The notes under the pieces: generated by a model
What the model was told of the DNA's origin: nothing
The model's input: only the letters and a program-made list of their open reading frames with translations
Database searches by the model: none
Translations under genes and position numbers: made by a program
Shown: positions 1-11,107 of the stretch, piece by piece
Position numbering within the stretch: the stretch's first letter is position 1
How the letters are laid out: every line of letters starts with the position of its first letter
NCBI GenBank assembly: GCA_027605045.1
Contig: JAQFWX010000031.1
Location: forward strand, 434,001 to 498,000
Source of the DNA: Phallus indusiatus
Taxonomy: Eukaryota; Basidiomycota; Agaricomycetes; Phallales; Phallaceae
Reading direction: 5' to 3'
Length of the DNA stretch: 64,000 bases

Positions 1-159
1 TCTCTATCTTTCTCTTACAATACAGTTTAGTTTTCCCCCTTCTCTTGCTCTCACTGCTTAAGTTTTAGGAAAAGCGAATTTTATTTCTATTTACTTTTAC
101 CTTCTATCTATCTATCTATTTCCTCTGCAGATCATCTTCCCTCCTACCTGTATAGCTCC

Positions 160-300
160 TTCCCCTTCCCCTCAATACCGAGCGCTGACAAATCTCTGCG
201 TAGCCTGTTTGCGTACGCAACAAGCTCCGGAAAATGAATAGTCTGGTTCTCCATTCACAGTTTTTCGGCTCGTGACGAGTAGCGCAGCGAGCAAACTTTC
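160..300 (-). repeat. Relic sharing a ~50-bp motif with family F gene tails
   Basis: The stretch around 190-240 carries a motif also seen near 43480-43535 and 60840-60905 (reverse strand: GCTTGTTGCGTACGCAAAC, then a segment reading TGYAEI). At 43.5 kb the same motif lies at the C-terminal end of the split family F gene, so this may be the leftover tail of another copy. The rest of 1-758 holds no gene I can support; it is pyrimidine-rich at the left edge and otherwise looks like ordinary intergenic DNA before the first DUF6533 gene. Confidence 0.3.
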
Positions 301-758
301 CCCTTTCATTCAATATGTAACTTTAAGGAAAGGCTTGCCATGTGTTCTTGGAGCTCAAAGCTTTCATTGGGTCAATTCTGGTAGATGCGTCAACTGAGGT
401 CTTTCCTTGTGCTTCCTGTGAGATTAATGTAAGTTGTCACCTTGGGTATGTGAATTCCATGTCTGAGCATGCCATTTTTGTCTGAGTGAACCTCCAGATC
501 TGTCGCCTGAGACGGCGGCTGCTGATAGCCAACTGCTCATTTTGATGTTTCCAAGGTCGCAATTTTCTATCGTTGTGTTGGTTTATTTATGTCATTGATG
601 CTCGCTGAATTATGTACATGACCCTGGCCCTGGAGTTCATAACTTCGCCGGCCCGGGGGCTCTCCGAGATATAATTTACCTCAGACTATTCTCGACATTT
701 ATAAATGACGGTCGTTCCTCCTCCTTTCAACTGACCAGCTCCGACTACCTCTGCTGTC

Positions 759-2156
759 ATGAATCACACAATATTGAATGGCCAACTGCTTCCAATCTCA
801 CCAGCCACTATTCCAATATTGACCAACCGCCTTCATACTGAAAATTATAATGCAGGTATTATCAAAAGTATTTCTGAGTTCCAGAGTTAAGCTCATAAAT
901 TTGAAGCTGCTTCCTCTGCTCTTCTGCTTTATGACTTTCTGTTAATGTTGGATAGTGAGGTATTGTACATTTTGTATCTGTATCGTATCACTGCTGCTAT
1001 AGTTTTATAGGTCGAATATATCTGGAGGTAAGCCTACCTTTTCATCATGTCCTAACTTTATAACGATGATTTTAGATCCGGATTTTCTGTGGTAGTAGCG
1101 TTGTTTATAACCACACGTTTCTTTGCTGTGGGAGCGCAGATGTGCGTTTTGAAATCACAACTCATCAAGCTCATACTTGCAATGATAACTCACATACAGA
1201 CCATTACTATTGAACAATTTTGGAACAGTTATCGTCTCGGAGACTTATTGCAAAAGCAACCGCTCGACTCAACAGATTTTGGCGTTGATCATGTTTGCAT
1301 GCGTGGACGTGTTATTGATACTCCGAAGTAAATCTACAACTTGCCGCTAACGATATTATATTGAGAACATTTATTAGTCTATGCCTGGTATGGTAGAAAC
1401 AAGCTAATACTGCGATCGCTTTGCGTCTTAGAGTTCATCATATTTGTGGCTGTTTTTTCTTTGAGCATAGTAGCTCATTTTATGTTTCGCCAAATTCCTA
1501 ATCCTATTCCTCACGAATGGCGCGTTGGTGTTTGTATTCCCTTGAATTATCCCACTCTTTCATCAGACATTTGGTAGGCTATTATCTTCATTTTCTGGAT
1601 ATACAAGGAATAGATAATATATTTCTAGGCTTCTTATTTTTCTCATACAGGGAATTGTTCTTTTTCTGGCTGTAGGACGACATGCTTATCTTAGATGGAA
1701 GGGCCCCAAACTGCTCAATGCCACATCCAGCCTATATTTCATGCTCATACGGGACGGCGTTTGGACGTTCTTTGCTTTGTTTGGTATGCCAAAAAAGGAT
1801 TATTTTAGATTTCGTTTTGTTGACAACACTCCGCAGTGAATATTATGCTTTGTGTGATTGGCGACAACTTGAAACTTGTGATAGGACAAGTTGCTGCTCA
1901 GTAGGAGCTTTTGTTTTTCAATTAGACGAAAAGCTTACATTTACAATAGATGGTGTCCTGTGGTCGTTGGAATCTGTGTAAGATTATTTGTTCTCTTTCC
2001 TCATATCACCTTCACCTAGTCTACCAGACGTCCCACCTAATTATCAATCTACGGGCAGCCAAAACTAGCGTTTTAATGGACCCTTCCCTGAATGCTTCCT
2101 CTAGCCAACATTTTCCACTCCAAACTTCATCTTCCCAGAGTTCTTTCGAGAAATGA
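759..2156 (+). CDS. DUF6533-type multi-pass membrane protein, copy 1
   Basis: A multi-exon gene. Exon 1 runs 759-855, exon 2 907-959, exon 3 1011-1027, and further exons continue to a stop at 2154-2156. The diagnostic DUF6533 core is visible: AASSALLLYDFLLMLDSE followed across an intron by VEYIW, then a hydrophobic segment ending RFFAVGAQM. Later exons give IMFACVDVLLILR, VYAWYGRNK, an IPNPIPHEW loop, LIRDGVWTFF and a last segment HLIINLRAA. Several transmembrane helices are expected. The neighbour at 2732-4196 has the same exon order and matching motifs, so this is a tandem duplicate. The function of this large basidiomycete family is not established. Internal intron borders after 1027 were placed by comparison with copy 2 and are less certain than the start and stop. 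Confidence 0.75.
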
Positions 2157-2731
2157 GATTGCTTTCAATGGTGTTATCATTCATAGCGCGTGGTGTGTAT
2201 GTATGCAAATATGTATGTAGTAACCTGCCTCTAGGTTCCTTATAAAGGACCAAGTTGAAAGTTAAACGTTGAGTTGAGATAATTGAAATTGAGTTGAGGT
2301 TTTCAACTAAGTTAAGAAGTTGACTAATAGGATGGGTCTGGATGCCGCAGCACGGGCGACTCGCGAGGATGTGCGGCCACCTTTAATTGCTTCGACCTAG
2401 CCGTAAAGGCACGTTCTTAAATATCAAGCTGTCTGAGAAGTGCAGAAGGAAGGAATTTTGAGAGGAAATAGAGAATAGATAAGACACGAGATGTTGCCGC
2501 GCTGGGCAGAGGATATCAGGGACCAGGATTCATATTCAGGGCCAACAGATGATGTAGCCGCAACAGCGTTTCCTGCTCAGCTGAATGCGTGTGCCGTGTG
2601 CGGCACTGCTATTTCTATGATCATAGATCATCATATATTGTTCCACAATTGAGTAATTCATTCCTCACGCTCTTTCCCCCAGTCCTTCTCTTTGCTCCAA
2701 CCCTGAGGTCCAGCGGTCCCTCATTATTGTA

Positions 2732-4196
2732 ATGAACTCTACAATAACGGATGGCGGCGGATCATTGGGATTCCCAGTAGCTGCTCTCCCAGCGGTAGTC
2801 AATCAACTTTATATCGCAAATTACAACGTTGGTATGTATGTATAAGCGAACCTCCGAAAGTTGAATGTCAGCTAATGATTTTGCAATAAAGCGGCCTCCT
2901 CTGCTCTGTTCTTCTATGACTGTCTGTTAACTCTGGACAGAGAGGTATTACTTTATTCTTGTTGTGAATACTATTTTTAATCTGTTTCAGGTGAAATTCA
3001 TATGGAAGTAAGCCCATTGCTGATTCGACATGTTCCCAGTTAGCTCAAAGCATACTCCATCACGCAGATCTAGGTTCTCTTTCATAATTTTCTTGCTTTC
3101 AGTCATACGTCTGCTTGCTGTGGGAGGGCAAATGTATGTTCCCACTGATGGTTCCTCGCCAGTTATGCATTAATTACATAAATTCAGAACATTTCTCATC
3201 TATAACTTCGGAGTAATGAATGTTTCAGTATCCTATTGCAGGAGTCATCTCTGGTTTCAAGGAATGCTGGGTTTGATTATGTTCGCGTGCGTGGACGTAT
3301 TTTTGATATACCGCGGTACGCTAAAAACCAGTCATTTCATACCATCTATCCTGAGTATTCTTGTCCAGTGCATGCCTTGTACGGTAGAAACAAGAAGTTA
3401 CTGTGGTCACTTTACCTTTCAGAATTTTTAGCCTTTGTGTCTATCTTGGTTTTGAGCGCACTAGCCTTTCCGAGCTATCAAATAATTCCCAACCCCATTC
3501 CACACCAACTTCGCATCGGTATTTGTATACTAACAAGTTATTCCAATCTTCAACCGGACCTTTGGTGAGGAATTAAATACCTGGACACGGTGTTCAAGTA
3601 CATATAATATATCTCAGGCTCCCTTTGGTTCCCATGCAGGGAATGCTTCTAATCCTGGCAGTAGGACGTTATATTTATCTTAATTCAAAAGGATCGACGA
3701 TGCTGAAAACTACATCCCGTCTCTATTACACATTCATGCGGGACGGTGTTTGGACTTTCTTCCTTTTATTTGGTAAGTATACGCATGAACCAAGAGATTG
3801 ATGTACATTGACGATCCTGAGCGGCCCTCCATTGTAGTTGATATTTTGTTGTGCGTTATCGGAGACAATGCCGAGCTTTTATTGGGCCCAATTGCCCTCC
3901 AGTAAGAATGGTATTATTTGTCCCGAAGCTGAAAGGATAACATATTATGTTTCCCCAGATGGTGTTATCCCTTGATCGGAATCTGCGTAAGTTAGCTGTC
4001 TCTTCATTCCTGTATGGTCCCTAACAAATTTAAATAGGCATCTCGCTTGATCCTCAACCTACGCACAGCAGGTCACTGGCAGAAGTCAGACGACATTTTA
4101 ACTGGGGCTTCGCTTGCCAACACTGAGATGTCATTCGCTGACGAAAGAATAAACGCAAGTGCGGCAGAGCCTTCTGAGGATATTGAGGAAATCTAA
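2732..4196 (+). CDS. DUF6533-type multi-pass membrane protein, copy 2
   Basis: Tandem paralogue of the gene just upstream, separated by about 575 bp. The start MNSTITDGGGSLGFP is followed by spliced exons giving AASSALFFYDCLLTLDRE, VKFIWK, an FSFIIFLLSVIRLLAVGGQM helix, LIMFACVDVFLIYR, VHALYGRNKKLLWSLYL, IIPNPIPHQLR, FMRDGVWTFF, LLCVIGDNAELLLGP and RLILNLRTAG, ending EDIEEI before TAA at 4194-4196. YDxLLTLDRE plus a following IW is the DUF6533 hallmark. The acidic C-terminal tail after the last helix differs from copy 1, which has a Ser-rich tail. Membrane location is inferred from hydrophobicity; no activity is known. Confidence 0.78.
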
Positions 4197-4674
4197 ATGT
4201 AAATGCTTCGTTAATATGTTGTATCTTCACACTTCTAACGATACTTCAAGGTGTGTATGGGTGTCGGTACTATTGCTGCAGCACGACCTTTAAGACTTTG
4301 TCCTTCCTTTTTTGATGCTCATAAAAATCGAGAATATAATCAAATATTTTCATGTGGAAATGTGATTTATTTGTATTTAGTACTGTCGTCTCTTGTTTTG
4401 TGTATTTAAAGAAAAATCGTTCGTTTATTTCTGGTGTGATTATTGATACCTGAATATTTTCGAATCGTTCGACGATGTAAGTGTCGTAAGAAAGTTTCAC
4501 CATCAGTTATTGGCTGCCCGTTGGAAGATATCACGTCGTACCACAAGGTAATAAGATAGTCGATGAATGATCATTTCTAAGCCGATGAAATGACATTTGA
4601 ATTTGAAGCAATGTCAGAGGGGAAATGGTCCAGTTGAAGGAGCATTTTGACTAAATGTAGCTCGGTTCAAACAA

Positions 4675-4682
4675 TATATAAA
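4675..4682 (+). promoter_or_regulatory. TATA box of the 4738 gene
   Basis: TATATAAA lies 56-63 bp before the ATG at 4738, a spacing that suits a short fungal 5' UTR. The rest of 4197-4737 shows no further gene I can support. Confidence 0.5.
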
Positions 4683-4737
4683 GACAGCCACATAAGAATC
4701 GCTTCCTCCCATTTCAACGACAACTCTCGTTGCCTTC

Positions 4738-5409
4738 ATGTCATCACCTTTGAAAAACTTCGCTATTATCCGACCTTTCACTTCTTCATCATCAACGGAG
4801 AATCTTGTCCCTACCGTGTCCCTAAGTGATAAAGTAGTTGAGATCACCGCTGGCATCGTTCCCGTATATCCCATTTGTTTTCTTTTCCGTCAAAGACTCT
4901 ACATTCAACAACTTTAACATTTTAAGGCCGTGTGGAATATTATGAGTCAACCCGATGGTACTGTTGAGATTCACCAGCCTGTGGGTAATTATCATTGGGT
5001 TCTGAAGGTGAGCTTCACCGCGGATTAAATATAACTGAACGATATAATGGTGTACTCATCCAAGAAAAACATCCTTTGTTTGAGTGGTCATACTGACCCA
5101 TACAAATTCATCATTGCACCCGGAGCCGAAGAATATTCGGACGGCCCTTGGACGTGAGTGATTCTTTCTACAAAGAATGGGAGCACCAAAATTTAACGGG
5201 ACTGCTGTTGAAAGGATTTCAGTGGCTAACGAGGATCTTTTCCTCGCTATTGACAGGTCAGCCGACACTGTAAAGGTTTGTGTCTTATATCGATTTTGAG
5301 ATAGGCTCTTATCTTTTCAACGTAGTTCGTTGCGAGACCTAGACAGCAAGTCCCAGAAGAGCTCTTTATTTTAGCTGATTCGCCTCATTCACCTCAGTTG
5401 GAGAAGTGA
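4738..5409 (+). CDS. Small 159-residue protein, possible beta-trefoil (I66-like) inhibitor
   Basis: A five-exon gene whose exons are each too short to stand out: 4738-4863, 4927-5007, 5065-5153, 5176-5275, 5326-5409. All introns are GT-AG, 22-63 nt long as modelled, and phases join without a stop. The 22-nt intron at 5154-5175 is unusually short and is the weakest point of the model. The product starts MSSPLKNFAIIRPF, has AVWNIMSQPDGTVEIHQP and YHWVLK, then ILCLSGHTDPYKFIIAPG, and ends PEELFILADSPHSPQLEK. There is no signal peptide or cysteine pattern. Length, lack of a signal and repeated W-x-I/W-V-L strands recall fungal beta-trefoil protease inhibitors of the mycocypin/I66 kind, but no signature residue proves this. 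The existence of the gene is better supported than the family assignment. Confidence 0.5.
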
Positions 5410-6060
5410 ATGTGCAAGATACATATCTACCTCTGTTATAAAGTTACCTTTTTTCTTCTTGGTTGTCTTAAAAGCGAGGGGTACTTTTTACTATTTGAAA
5501 GAGAGGTCGAGGTTTTCATCTCAAATAGCTCCCTGAGACCAGTAAATCGTAACTTTATAGTAACTTGAAGTTAAGGTTTAAATTTAAACTTCTTACTTGC
5601 CAGTTGCCACAGTCACGCTACGTCACGGCGTCTCTGCCGGGAAGTCCCGCAACTCTGAACCACATTTGCATTATTTTCAAATACCATCCGGCATAAATCT
5701 TACCTCGACATGCTGCATGACTATTCTTCACTCCTGAAATCTGGGGGACATACTGGAGAGAAAAACGTTCAGGTAAGGACTATTTGGCCATACTGCCATG
5801 ATCCTACTAAGGGTTCGTCCATCAATTTCAGCGATTTTTTTAACGATGTAAACAAGAAGTAATGTGGATTGCGGCAATAGACCGATGAAGAAAAGAAAGT
5901 CATTGCGTCAGAGACGGCCTGATGTGGACACCGGGCAGTTTCTGGTCCAGAGTTGGCGGAACAGCATACTGTCCAAGGACACTTATCTTGTCCTCAATGA
6001 CAAGACTGGTATAAAACACCTCTATCGGCTACAAAATCAGTTGCACCAACATTGACAGCT
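5410..6060. other. Stretch with no confirmed gene; possible 5' region of the TFIIE beta gene
   Basis: A short open segment starts at the ATG near 5710 (MLHDYSSLLKSGG) and ends at a good donor, but I found no acceptor that joins it in frame to the downstream gene. A TATAAAA motif at about 6011-6017 lies roughly 45 bp before the ATG at 6061 and supports transcription starting there. The open frame at 5864-6055 resembles no family I know. Confidence 0.35.
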
Positions 6061-7238
6061 ATGCCCCCCAAAGCCGAAATCAAGCCAAAACCCAGGCTAA
6101 AACCCAAAACCAAACTCGTGATTGAGCCTATTGTTCCTGTGCAGGCAAGTGAAACAGCAGAGCAACCTTCTGTGAAAAAAATGAAGACGTCGCCGACAAA
6201 AAAACCGGAGAAATTCAGTGAATATCTATTATAAAAAACGACGAAGTATGATATCCTAAACTGATTTATTTAGGCATTAGGCAATACGCGCAAACAGTCA
6301 ACAACACATCTGTGCCGACTCTACTGACTCAGCTCGTGAGTGCTGTAAGTTTCCTAAAGGTAAGCCGGGAAGACCCTTGCAGTGGTATGTCGATATGGCT
6401 TACGTTGAATAGGATTACAAGCGTCCAATCAGTATTAGAGAGCTAGTTGATCTTTCGGGTGTTCCTCTACTCTCCGATCCCGGCCTTCTTCAAAAATTCA
6501 GGACCCACGACCGTATCATTCATGATAAACAAACCGATTTGTACTCATACAAAGTGACCGCGTTATTTCATCTTGCGTCTTCAATTTACTCATTTTGACT
6601 TTTCATTTTCAGTATGATTTATGTTTCGAGTCTAAACTGCAACTCCTGACTGAGATAAAACGACATTCACTTGCTACCGGTCATATCCCATTCAAGTCTA
6701 TAGAGGAAGCGTCGATCAACGCTCTCGCTATGGTTGAACAGCTGGAAAAAGAAGGCGAGATTATCGTCTTGAGGAATAAGAAACAGATAATAACTCATGT
6801 GTTCTGGGACGAACTTCCGTTGAATGAACAAAAGGGTATCATTTCCGTGGATAAAGGCATGTTTACACTCGCCTATTTTCTCAGACGTATTTAACCATAA
6901 TTATCTCTCTCGATGATTACGACAGATCTTCGAGAGCTTTGGTCAGAGTTGGTTACTCCAGCAGACGATTCTGACCTTATGAAGGCCCTGGAAGCCCGTC
7001 AGTTTTCACATTATTTTCATATCTTTGAACTATCATTTTATTAACGTGGGGTATAGAAGGGATTGAAGCAATGAAGATGGAGAAACCTATAGTACTAAAG
7101 CGTCCCGGGAAACCAAAAAAGGGAGCCAAGAAGAAAGTAGTAACCTTCAGAGGTCGTATCCAAAACGTCCACATGAAAGACAAAGTCGATTTGACAATGG
7201 ATTATGTTCCTTCTGTGAAACCCTCAGCGAGTGGATGA
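6061..7238 (+). CDS. TFA2: Transcription initiation factor IIE subunit beta
   Basis: Six exons: 6061-6217, 6274-6344, 6413-6553, 6613-6856, 6926-6997, 7057-7238, joined in phase throughout. A basic N-terminus (MPPKAEIKPKPRLKPK) precedes the first winged-helix region, with TQLVSAVDYKRPISIRELVD and KFRTHDRIIHDKQTDLYSYK. The second winged helix follows (KLQLLTEIKRH to VFWDELPLNEQKG), then DLRELWSEL, a Lys-rich stretch, and the conserved ending NVHMKDKVDLTMDYVP. This order is that of fungal TFIIE beta, the general factor that with TFIIE alpha recruits TFIIH to RNA polymerase II preinitiation complexes in the nucleus. The intron at 6857-6925 appears to use a GC donor (GCATGT) with a normal AG acceptor. 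The N-terminus is somewhat short for the family, so an upstream exon cannot be ruled out. Confidence 0.88.
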
Positions 7239-7575
7239 CTTCAAGTTATATCCCCAGAGTCATTATATCCGAGAGCTTCTTCATAAGGGGCGTTCTCGCC
7301 ATTATTGATACTTATGAATCTTCAGCCTTATTTGATATGTAAAATACGACTAGCTTGTTTATATTTGAAACATTAGGAATCAACTTACTAAATAGTTTTG
7401 CAAAAGTATGGTTGCATCACGCCTAAAATATACATGTTTTGCTTCCGTCCAATTACACCGTGACGCCGGCTTTCTCATGTCATTGCGCCATTTCGAGTTC
7501 CAATTACATTCTCCAGGCCATATACATATGTGAAAGCATGTCACTCTTCAAATCACTGAAATCTTTTACTCAGTT

Positions 7576-9440
7576 ATGCGGCTACAGCTCCTTTTCTCAC
7601 TTCTCTCCACCCATTTTGCGACTTTCAGCCCGTGGCTAGACCCGTTGACTGGGCTCTCAACGTTGTACGAGCAATGGTCTCTGTTGGGCTTTGATAAAAT
7701 CTTGGTCACCAATGCTTCTCATAATAAGTCAATCGCTATTGTTGGAGCTGGAAGTGCTGGTTTGGCCATGCTAAAAGCGTTGACCGAATTGCCTGAGGAG
7801 ACGAGACAGTCTCTAGAGTTCGTGCTGTTAGAAGAAAGAGAAGATGTCGGTGGTATCTGGTATGTGTCTTTTAATCAAAGTAATGAACAACCAGAAATGA
7901 TTAAAGTTGCTTGTTTAAAAGGCTACCCAACAATCACGTTTCATATCCTCCTGAAATCCCAGAGACGCCATTATACCCTCGTCTTCGCACAAACACACCT
8001 GTTCCAACGATGACCTATCCAAACTTTACATTCCCACCGGGTACACCGCTATACCCATCACATCCACATGTACTGGCCTACCTCAGACGATACGCCACGC
8101 ACTTTGACCTCTACTCTCACATCGCGTTCAACCACCGGGTAGTGGAGGCAGATTGGATAGGAACGCCCCACGCTGGACAATGGAATCTCACCGTCTTGAA
8201 CCCTGACGGCGTCAACGAAACCAGAATTGTCGATCATCTTGTCGTTGCGACTGGCAATAATCATATTCCGAGTGTTCCGAGTTGGAAAGGGCAAGATGAT
8301 TGGCTTGAACAAGACTCCGATCGCGAGATTGTACATTCCGTTTACTATAGATATCCTAATCGGTATGCGAATCGGCGTGTGCTTGTTATAGGTGGCGGTG
8401 CTAGTGGTAGGGACGCGTCTGAACAGATATCAGAATTTGCGGAAAAGGTACGTACATAACTCCACTGTGCATGAGCAGGTTATGAATTCTAGGATATTGC
8501 CAGGTCTACATGTCACTTCGTAGTTCCTCAAGTCTGGAACTACCTCCCGGTGTCGAACTCAAACCCGGCATATCACATTTCACAAACAATACTGTCGTAT
8601 TTGTTGACAAGTCCGAAGTGGAAGTAGACTCAGTTTTACTCGCAACAGGATACCAAATGCGAAAACCGTTCTTAGAGGCTGGAAATACCATGGCAATCGA
8701 TCTTACGCGTCACTCAAGCCCATCATTGCCAACAACAGACACCAACACTTTCGGATCCGTACCGCTCTCGACGAACCTCAAATATATTTTCCCCCTTTAT
8801 AGGCACATTTTCTCACTTTGCCCTTCCTATCCACCAACTGCGTTGTCATTCATCGGTCTTCCCAGCGCTATCGCCAATTGTCCATCAGATTACGCGCAAA
8901 GTCTATTCGTGATAAATCTCATTTTAAATCCCGATACCTTACCAAGCAGAGACGATATGCTCGCGGAGCTGGCATCTCAAGAGGAAATCATACGAGATAG
9001 TGGTCTAGACCCTTACGTCATTGGACACAGGTTGCTGAAAGGGACGTCTGATGATTATCAGGACGAGTTGATAGATTATTTGAGAGAAAATGTTTGATCA
9101 TTTGTTCTTCACCTTTTATGGAGTAGCTTTGATTGATTTCTTTTCTTTTTCTTAGGGAGTTGTGCCATCCTGGACCCCAAATTTTGTCGAACAATGGCGT
9201 CGTGATGCTGGTGCATACTCGGCTCTCCGTCGTGGGTGGATTCACATTGAAAAATTAGGACAAGCAGATCAGTGGCTTAAAGGCGTCGAATCTGAGGAAC
9301 AATGGGCTGATCTTATGAGAAGGGTTAATTCTTGGCAAGAAGAATGGGAGAAGGAGAATAATGTTCAGTTCGTTCATCATTACGAGCAATATGGTTATCC
9401 TGAATTTGGTAGTGAATTCTATTTGGACGAGTATTACTGA
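7576..9440 (+). CDS. Flavin-containing monooxygenase with N-terminal signal segment
   Basis: Four exons: 7576-7859, 7922-8447, 8504-9091, 9156-9440, in phase, giving 560 residues. The N-terminus MRLQLLFSLLSTHFATFSPW looks like a signal peptide or anchor. It is followed by the FAD-binding Rossmann motif IVGAGSAGLA (about residue 55), the GGIW motif, RLRTNTPVPTMTYPNF, the ATGNNH motif, the NADPH-binding motif VIGGGASGRD, and ATGYQ near the flavin. These define class B flavoprotein monooxygenases (FMO-like), which use NADPH and O2 to oxidise soft nucleophiles or small metabolites. The substrate cannot be told from sequence, and no biosynthetic cluster surrounds it. The predicted secretory-pathway targeting is seen in related basidiomycete proteins. 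The start is supported because the GxGxxG motif follows at normal distance after the hydrophobic leader. Confidence 0.85.
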
Positions 9441-9986
9441 TGATTTTTACTGATCTATGGTGTTTAATACATACATATGCATAACACAAGCTACTTGTGC
9501 ACCTTGAGAACGCGCGACAGATTATGGCAATTTGCTGCCTCCCAAGCGTTGATATTTTGAATTCAAGCGAGAAACAGATAGTCCTATTGATAATCGATAT
9601 CATATGTAAGCTCGATTGAGTGTACATTAAAGTATGTACGAAGTCCATCAAGAAAAATGGCATGTGGTTGATGAGAGCCGATTGGTCACCGGTCAATATT
9701 TCAATGGTGATGCAAATTGATTTATGCGATGTGATTCAAAAGACGGGCCATGACGTGAATGGGAGAAGGATAGGTAATAAAAGGGAGTGGGAAAAATCGG
9801 ATAATGTAATATAAAAAAAAAGATAGTCCAGTGATAATGCTAAAAAAAATGAAAAGAAGAGAATAGACCGTCGGGAATGTTCAATGTCAATGTTCAAGTC
9901 AGCAGCGGAAGCGGTGAATGACTTTGGACCCGCTCGCTGCTTAGTCAAGAAAAACAACGCAGATAACAACATAATGTGTTTTTTTA
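9441..9986. other. Intergenic, 3' ends converging
   Basis: The FMO gene (+) and the DUF7137 gene (-) converge here. Short open frames on both strands show no family features or shared intron structure. I see no RNA gene. Confidence 0.4.
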
Positions 9987-11107
9987 TCATCTTCGACGCA
10001 TAACTCCCCATCCACCGAATAACATTGCTAAGAACGTGACGAGAATTGCAAAAGCCATGGGACGTGCATTAGCAATAGGCGTTCCTGAGGAGCACACTGC
10101 GCATTGCCAACCGTCGGAAAGAGGTGTATACGGTTCCGGGCTATATAATGCGAATTTTACTTCTTGGTTCGCCTCGAAACGGCCTGGTGCTGGTACAGCG
10201 TTCAACCCATGCGAATCGAATATCTGAAGTGTGTATGAAGCGACGATGAGTGGCTGAGTTGGATGGGCTTGTTGATAGCTCCAGACATCCCATACAACCT
10301 GAGAAATTAAGAGTTAGTTACACTGCATTGTGCAGAAAAAAAAAACTTCCGTACCTGTGTCTCTGTTCCGGCTAGGGTCCCGGGCCCAACAGGGTAGGTG
10401 TTACCATTGGCAGAACAGAAAGCGGAAATTGATAGTGCGCTCGGGGTAATGGAAAGACTGGTAAAGTTCCATCCGAACGTGATGGTTTCTCCAGAGGCGA
10501 TTTTGTAGAACGACGCGGCGGCTGTCTCGGGAGGTTGAGTTACCAAGACTCCTCCAGGTGGATCTGTAATGGCAATGCTGATGGATGTAGGGGTGCCGCT
10601 GCTGTTCTGATTTCCATTCCCGTTTCCGTTGCCGTTGTTCGTGCCCGCATTGCCGTTACCATTCCCGTTGTTCGTATTACCGTTCCCGTTACCGTTGCCA
10701 TTATTCCCATTGCCGTTACCGTTCCCGTTGTTGCCATTTCCACCGTTTCCTCCACCATTCGCATTTCCACCGTTTCCTCCCTGGTTTGCGTTTCCTCCCT
10801 GATTGGCATTCCCGCCTTGGTTCGCATTCCCGCCCTGGTTTGCGTTCCCGCCTTGATTGGCATTTCCACCCTGGTTGGCATTTCCACCTTGATTCGCATT
10901 TCCACCCTGGTTAGCATTCCCGCCTTGGTTCGCATTTCCGCCTTGATTTGCGTTACCACCCTGGTTAGCATTTCCGCCTTGGTTCGCGTTGCCACCCTGG
11001 TTTGCATTCCCATTTCCATTTCCATTGCCTTGCTGAGGATTTTGACGTGCCCGTAGAGTTGACGGTACCGTCGGCGCCGGTGTAGGAGGTATTATCCAGC
11101 CCGTCAT
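9987..11107 (-). CDS. DUF7137 protein with NANQGG repeat tract and C-terminal membrane helix
   Basis: Two exons, 11107-10355 and 10298-9987, with a 56-nt intron (GTACGG donor, TCAG acceptor), 354 residues. After a short Pro-rich start comes a low-complexity region of 13 NANQGG units and further Gly/Asn-rich sequence. The DUF7137 domain follows: PPGGVLVTQPP, FYKIASGETITFGWNFTSLS, SALSISAFCSANGNTYP, VVWDVWSYQ, SYTLQIFD, KFALYSPEPYTPLSDGWQC and an AVCSS tail. It ends with a hydrophobic segment (AFAILVTFLAMLFGGWGVM) and Arg-Arg-Arg, i.e. a membrane helix with a short basic tail. In ascomycetes this family is predicted to sit at the cell surface. No clear signal peptide is seen at the N-terminus, so an upstream exon may be missing. 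The gene is divergent from the DUF7330 gene at 12075. Confidence 0.8.
10776..11009 (-). repeat. 18-bp coding tandem repeat, 13 units (NANQGG)
   Basis: Thirteen 18-bp units encode N-A-N-Q-G-G with only synonymous variation between units (for example GCATT/GCGTT and CCTGG/CTTGG/CTTGA on the plus strand). Conservation at the protein rather than the DNA level indicates that purifying selection keeps the peptide repeat. Confidence 0.9.

Noticed and set aside
4270..4503. 77-codon minus-strand frame
   Set aside because: AT-rich, no motif, no intron structure; likely chance.
5864..6055. 63-codon frame just upstream of the TFIIE beta gene
   Set aside because: No family resemblance and no in-frame splice to the downstream exon.
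9976..10227. 83-codon plus-strand frame
   Set aside because: Opposite strand of the DUF7137 C-terminal exon.
10776..11009. Regular short repeats, CRISPR-like at first glance
   Set aside because: Units are contiguous 18-mers without unique spacers, in a eukaryotic coding exon.
10535..11056. Long plus-strand open frame (173 codons) opposite the DUF7137 gene
   Set aside because: It is the antisense shadow of the NANQGG repeat; its V/I/P-rich translation only mirrors the repeat codons.
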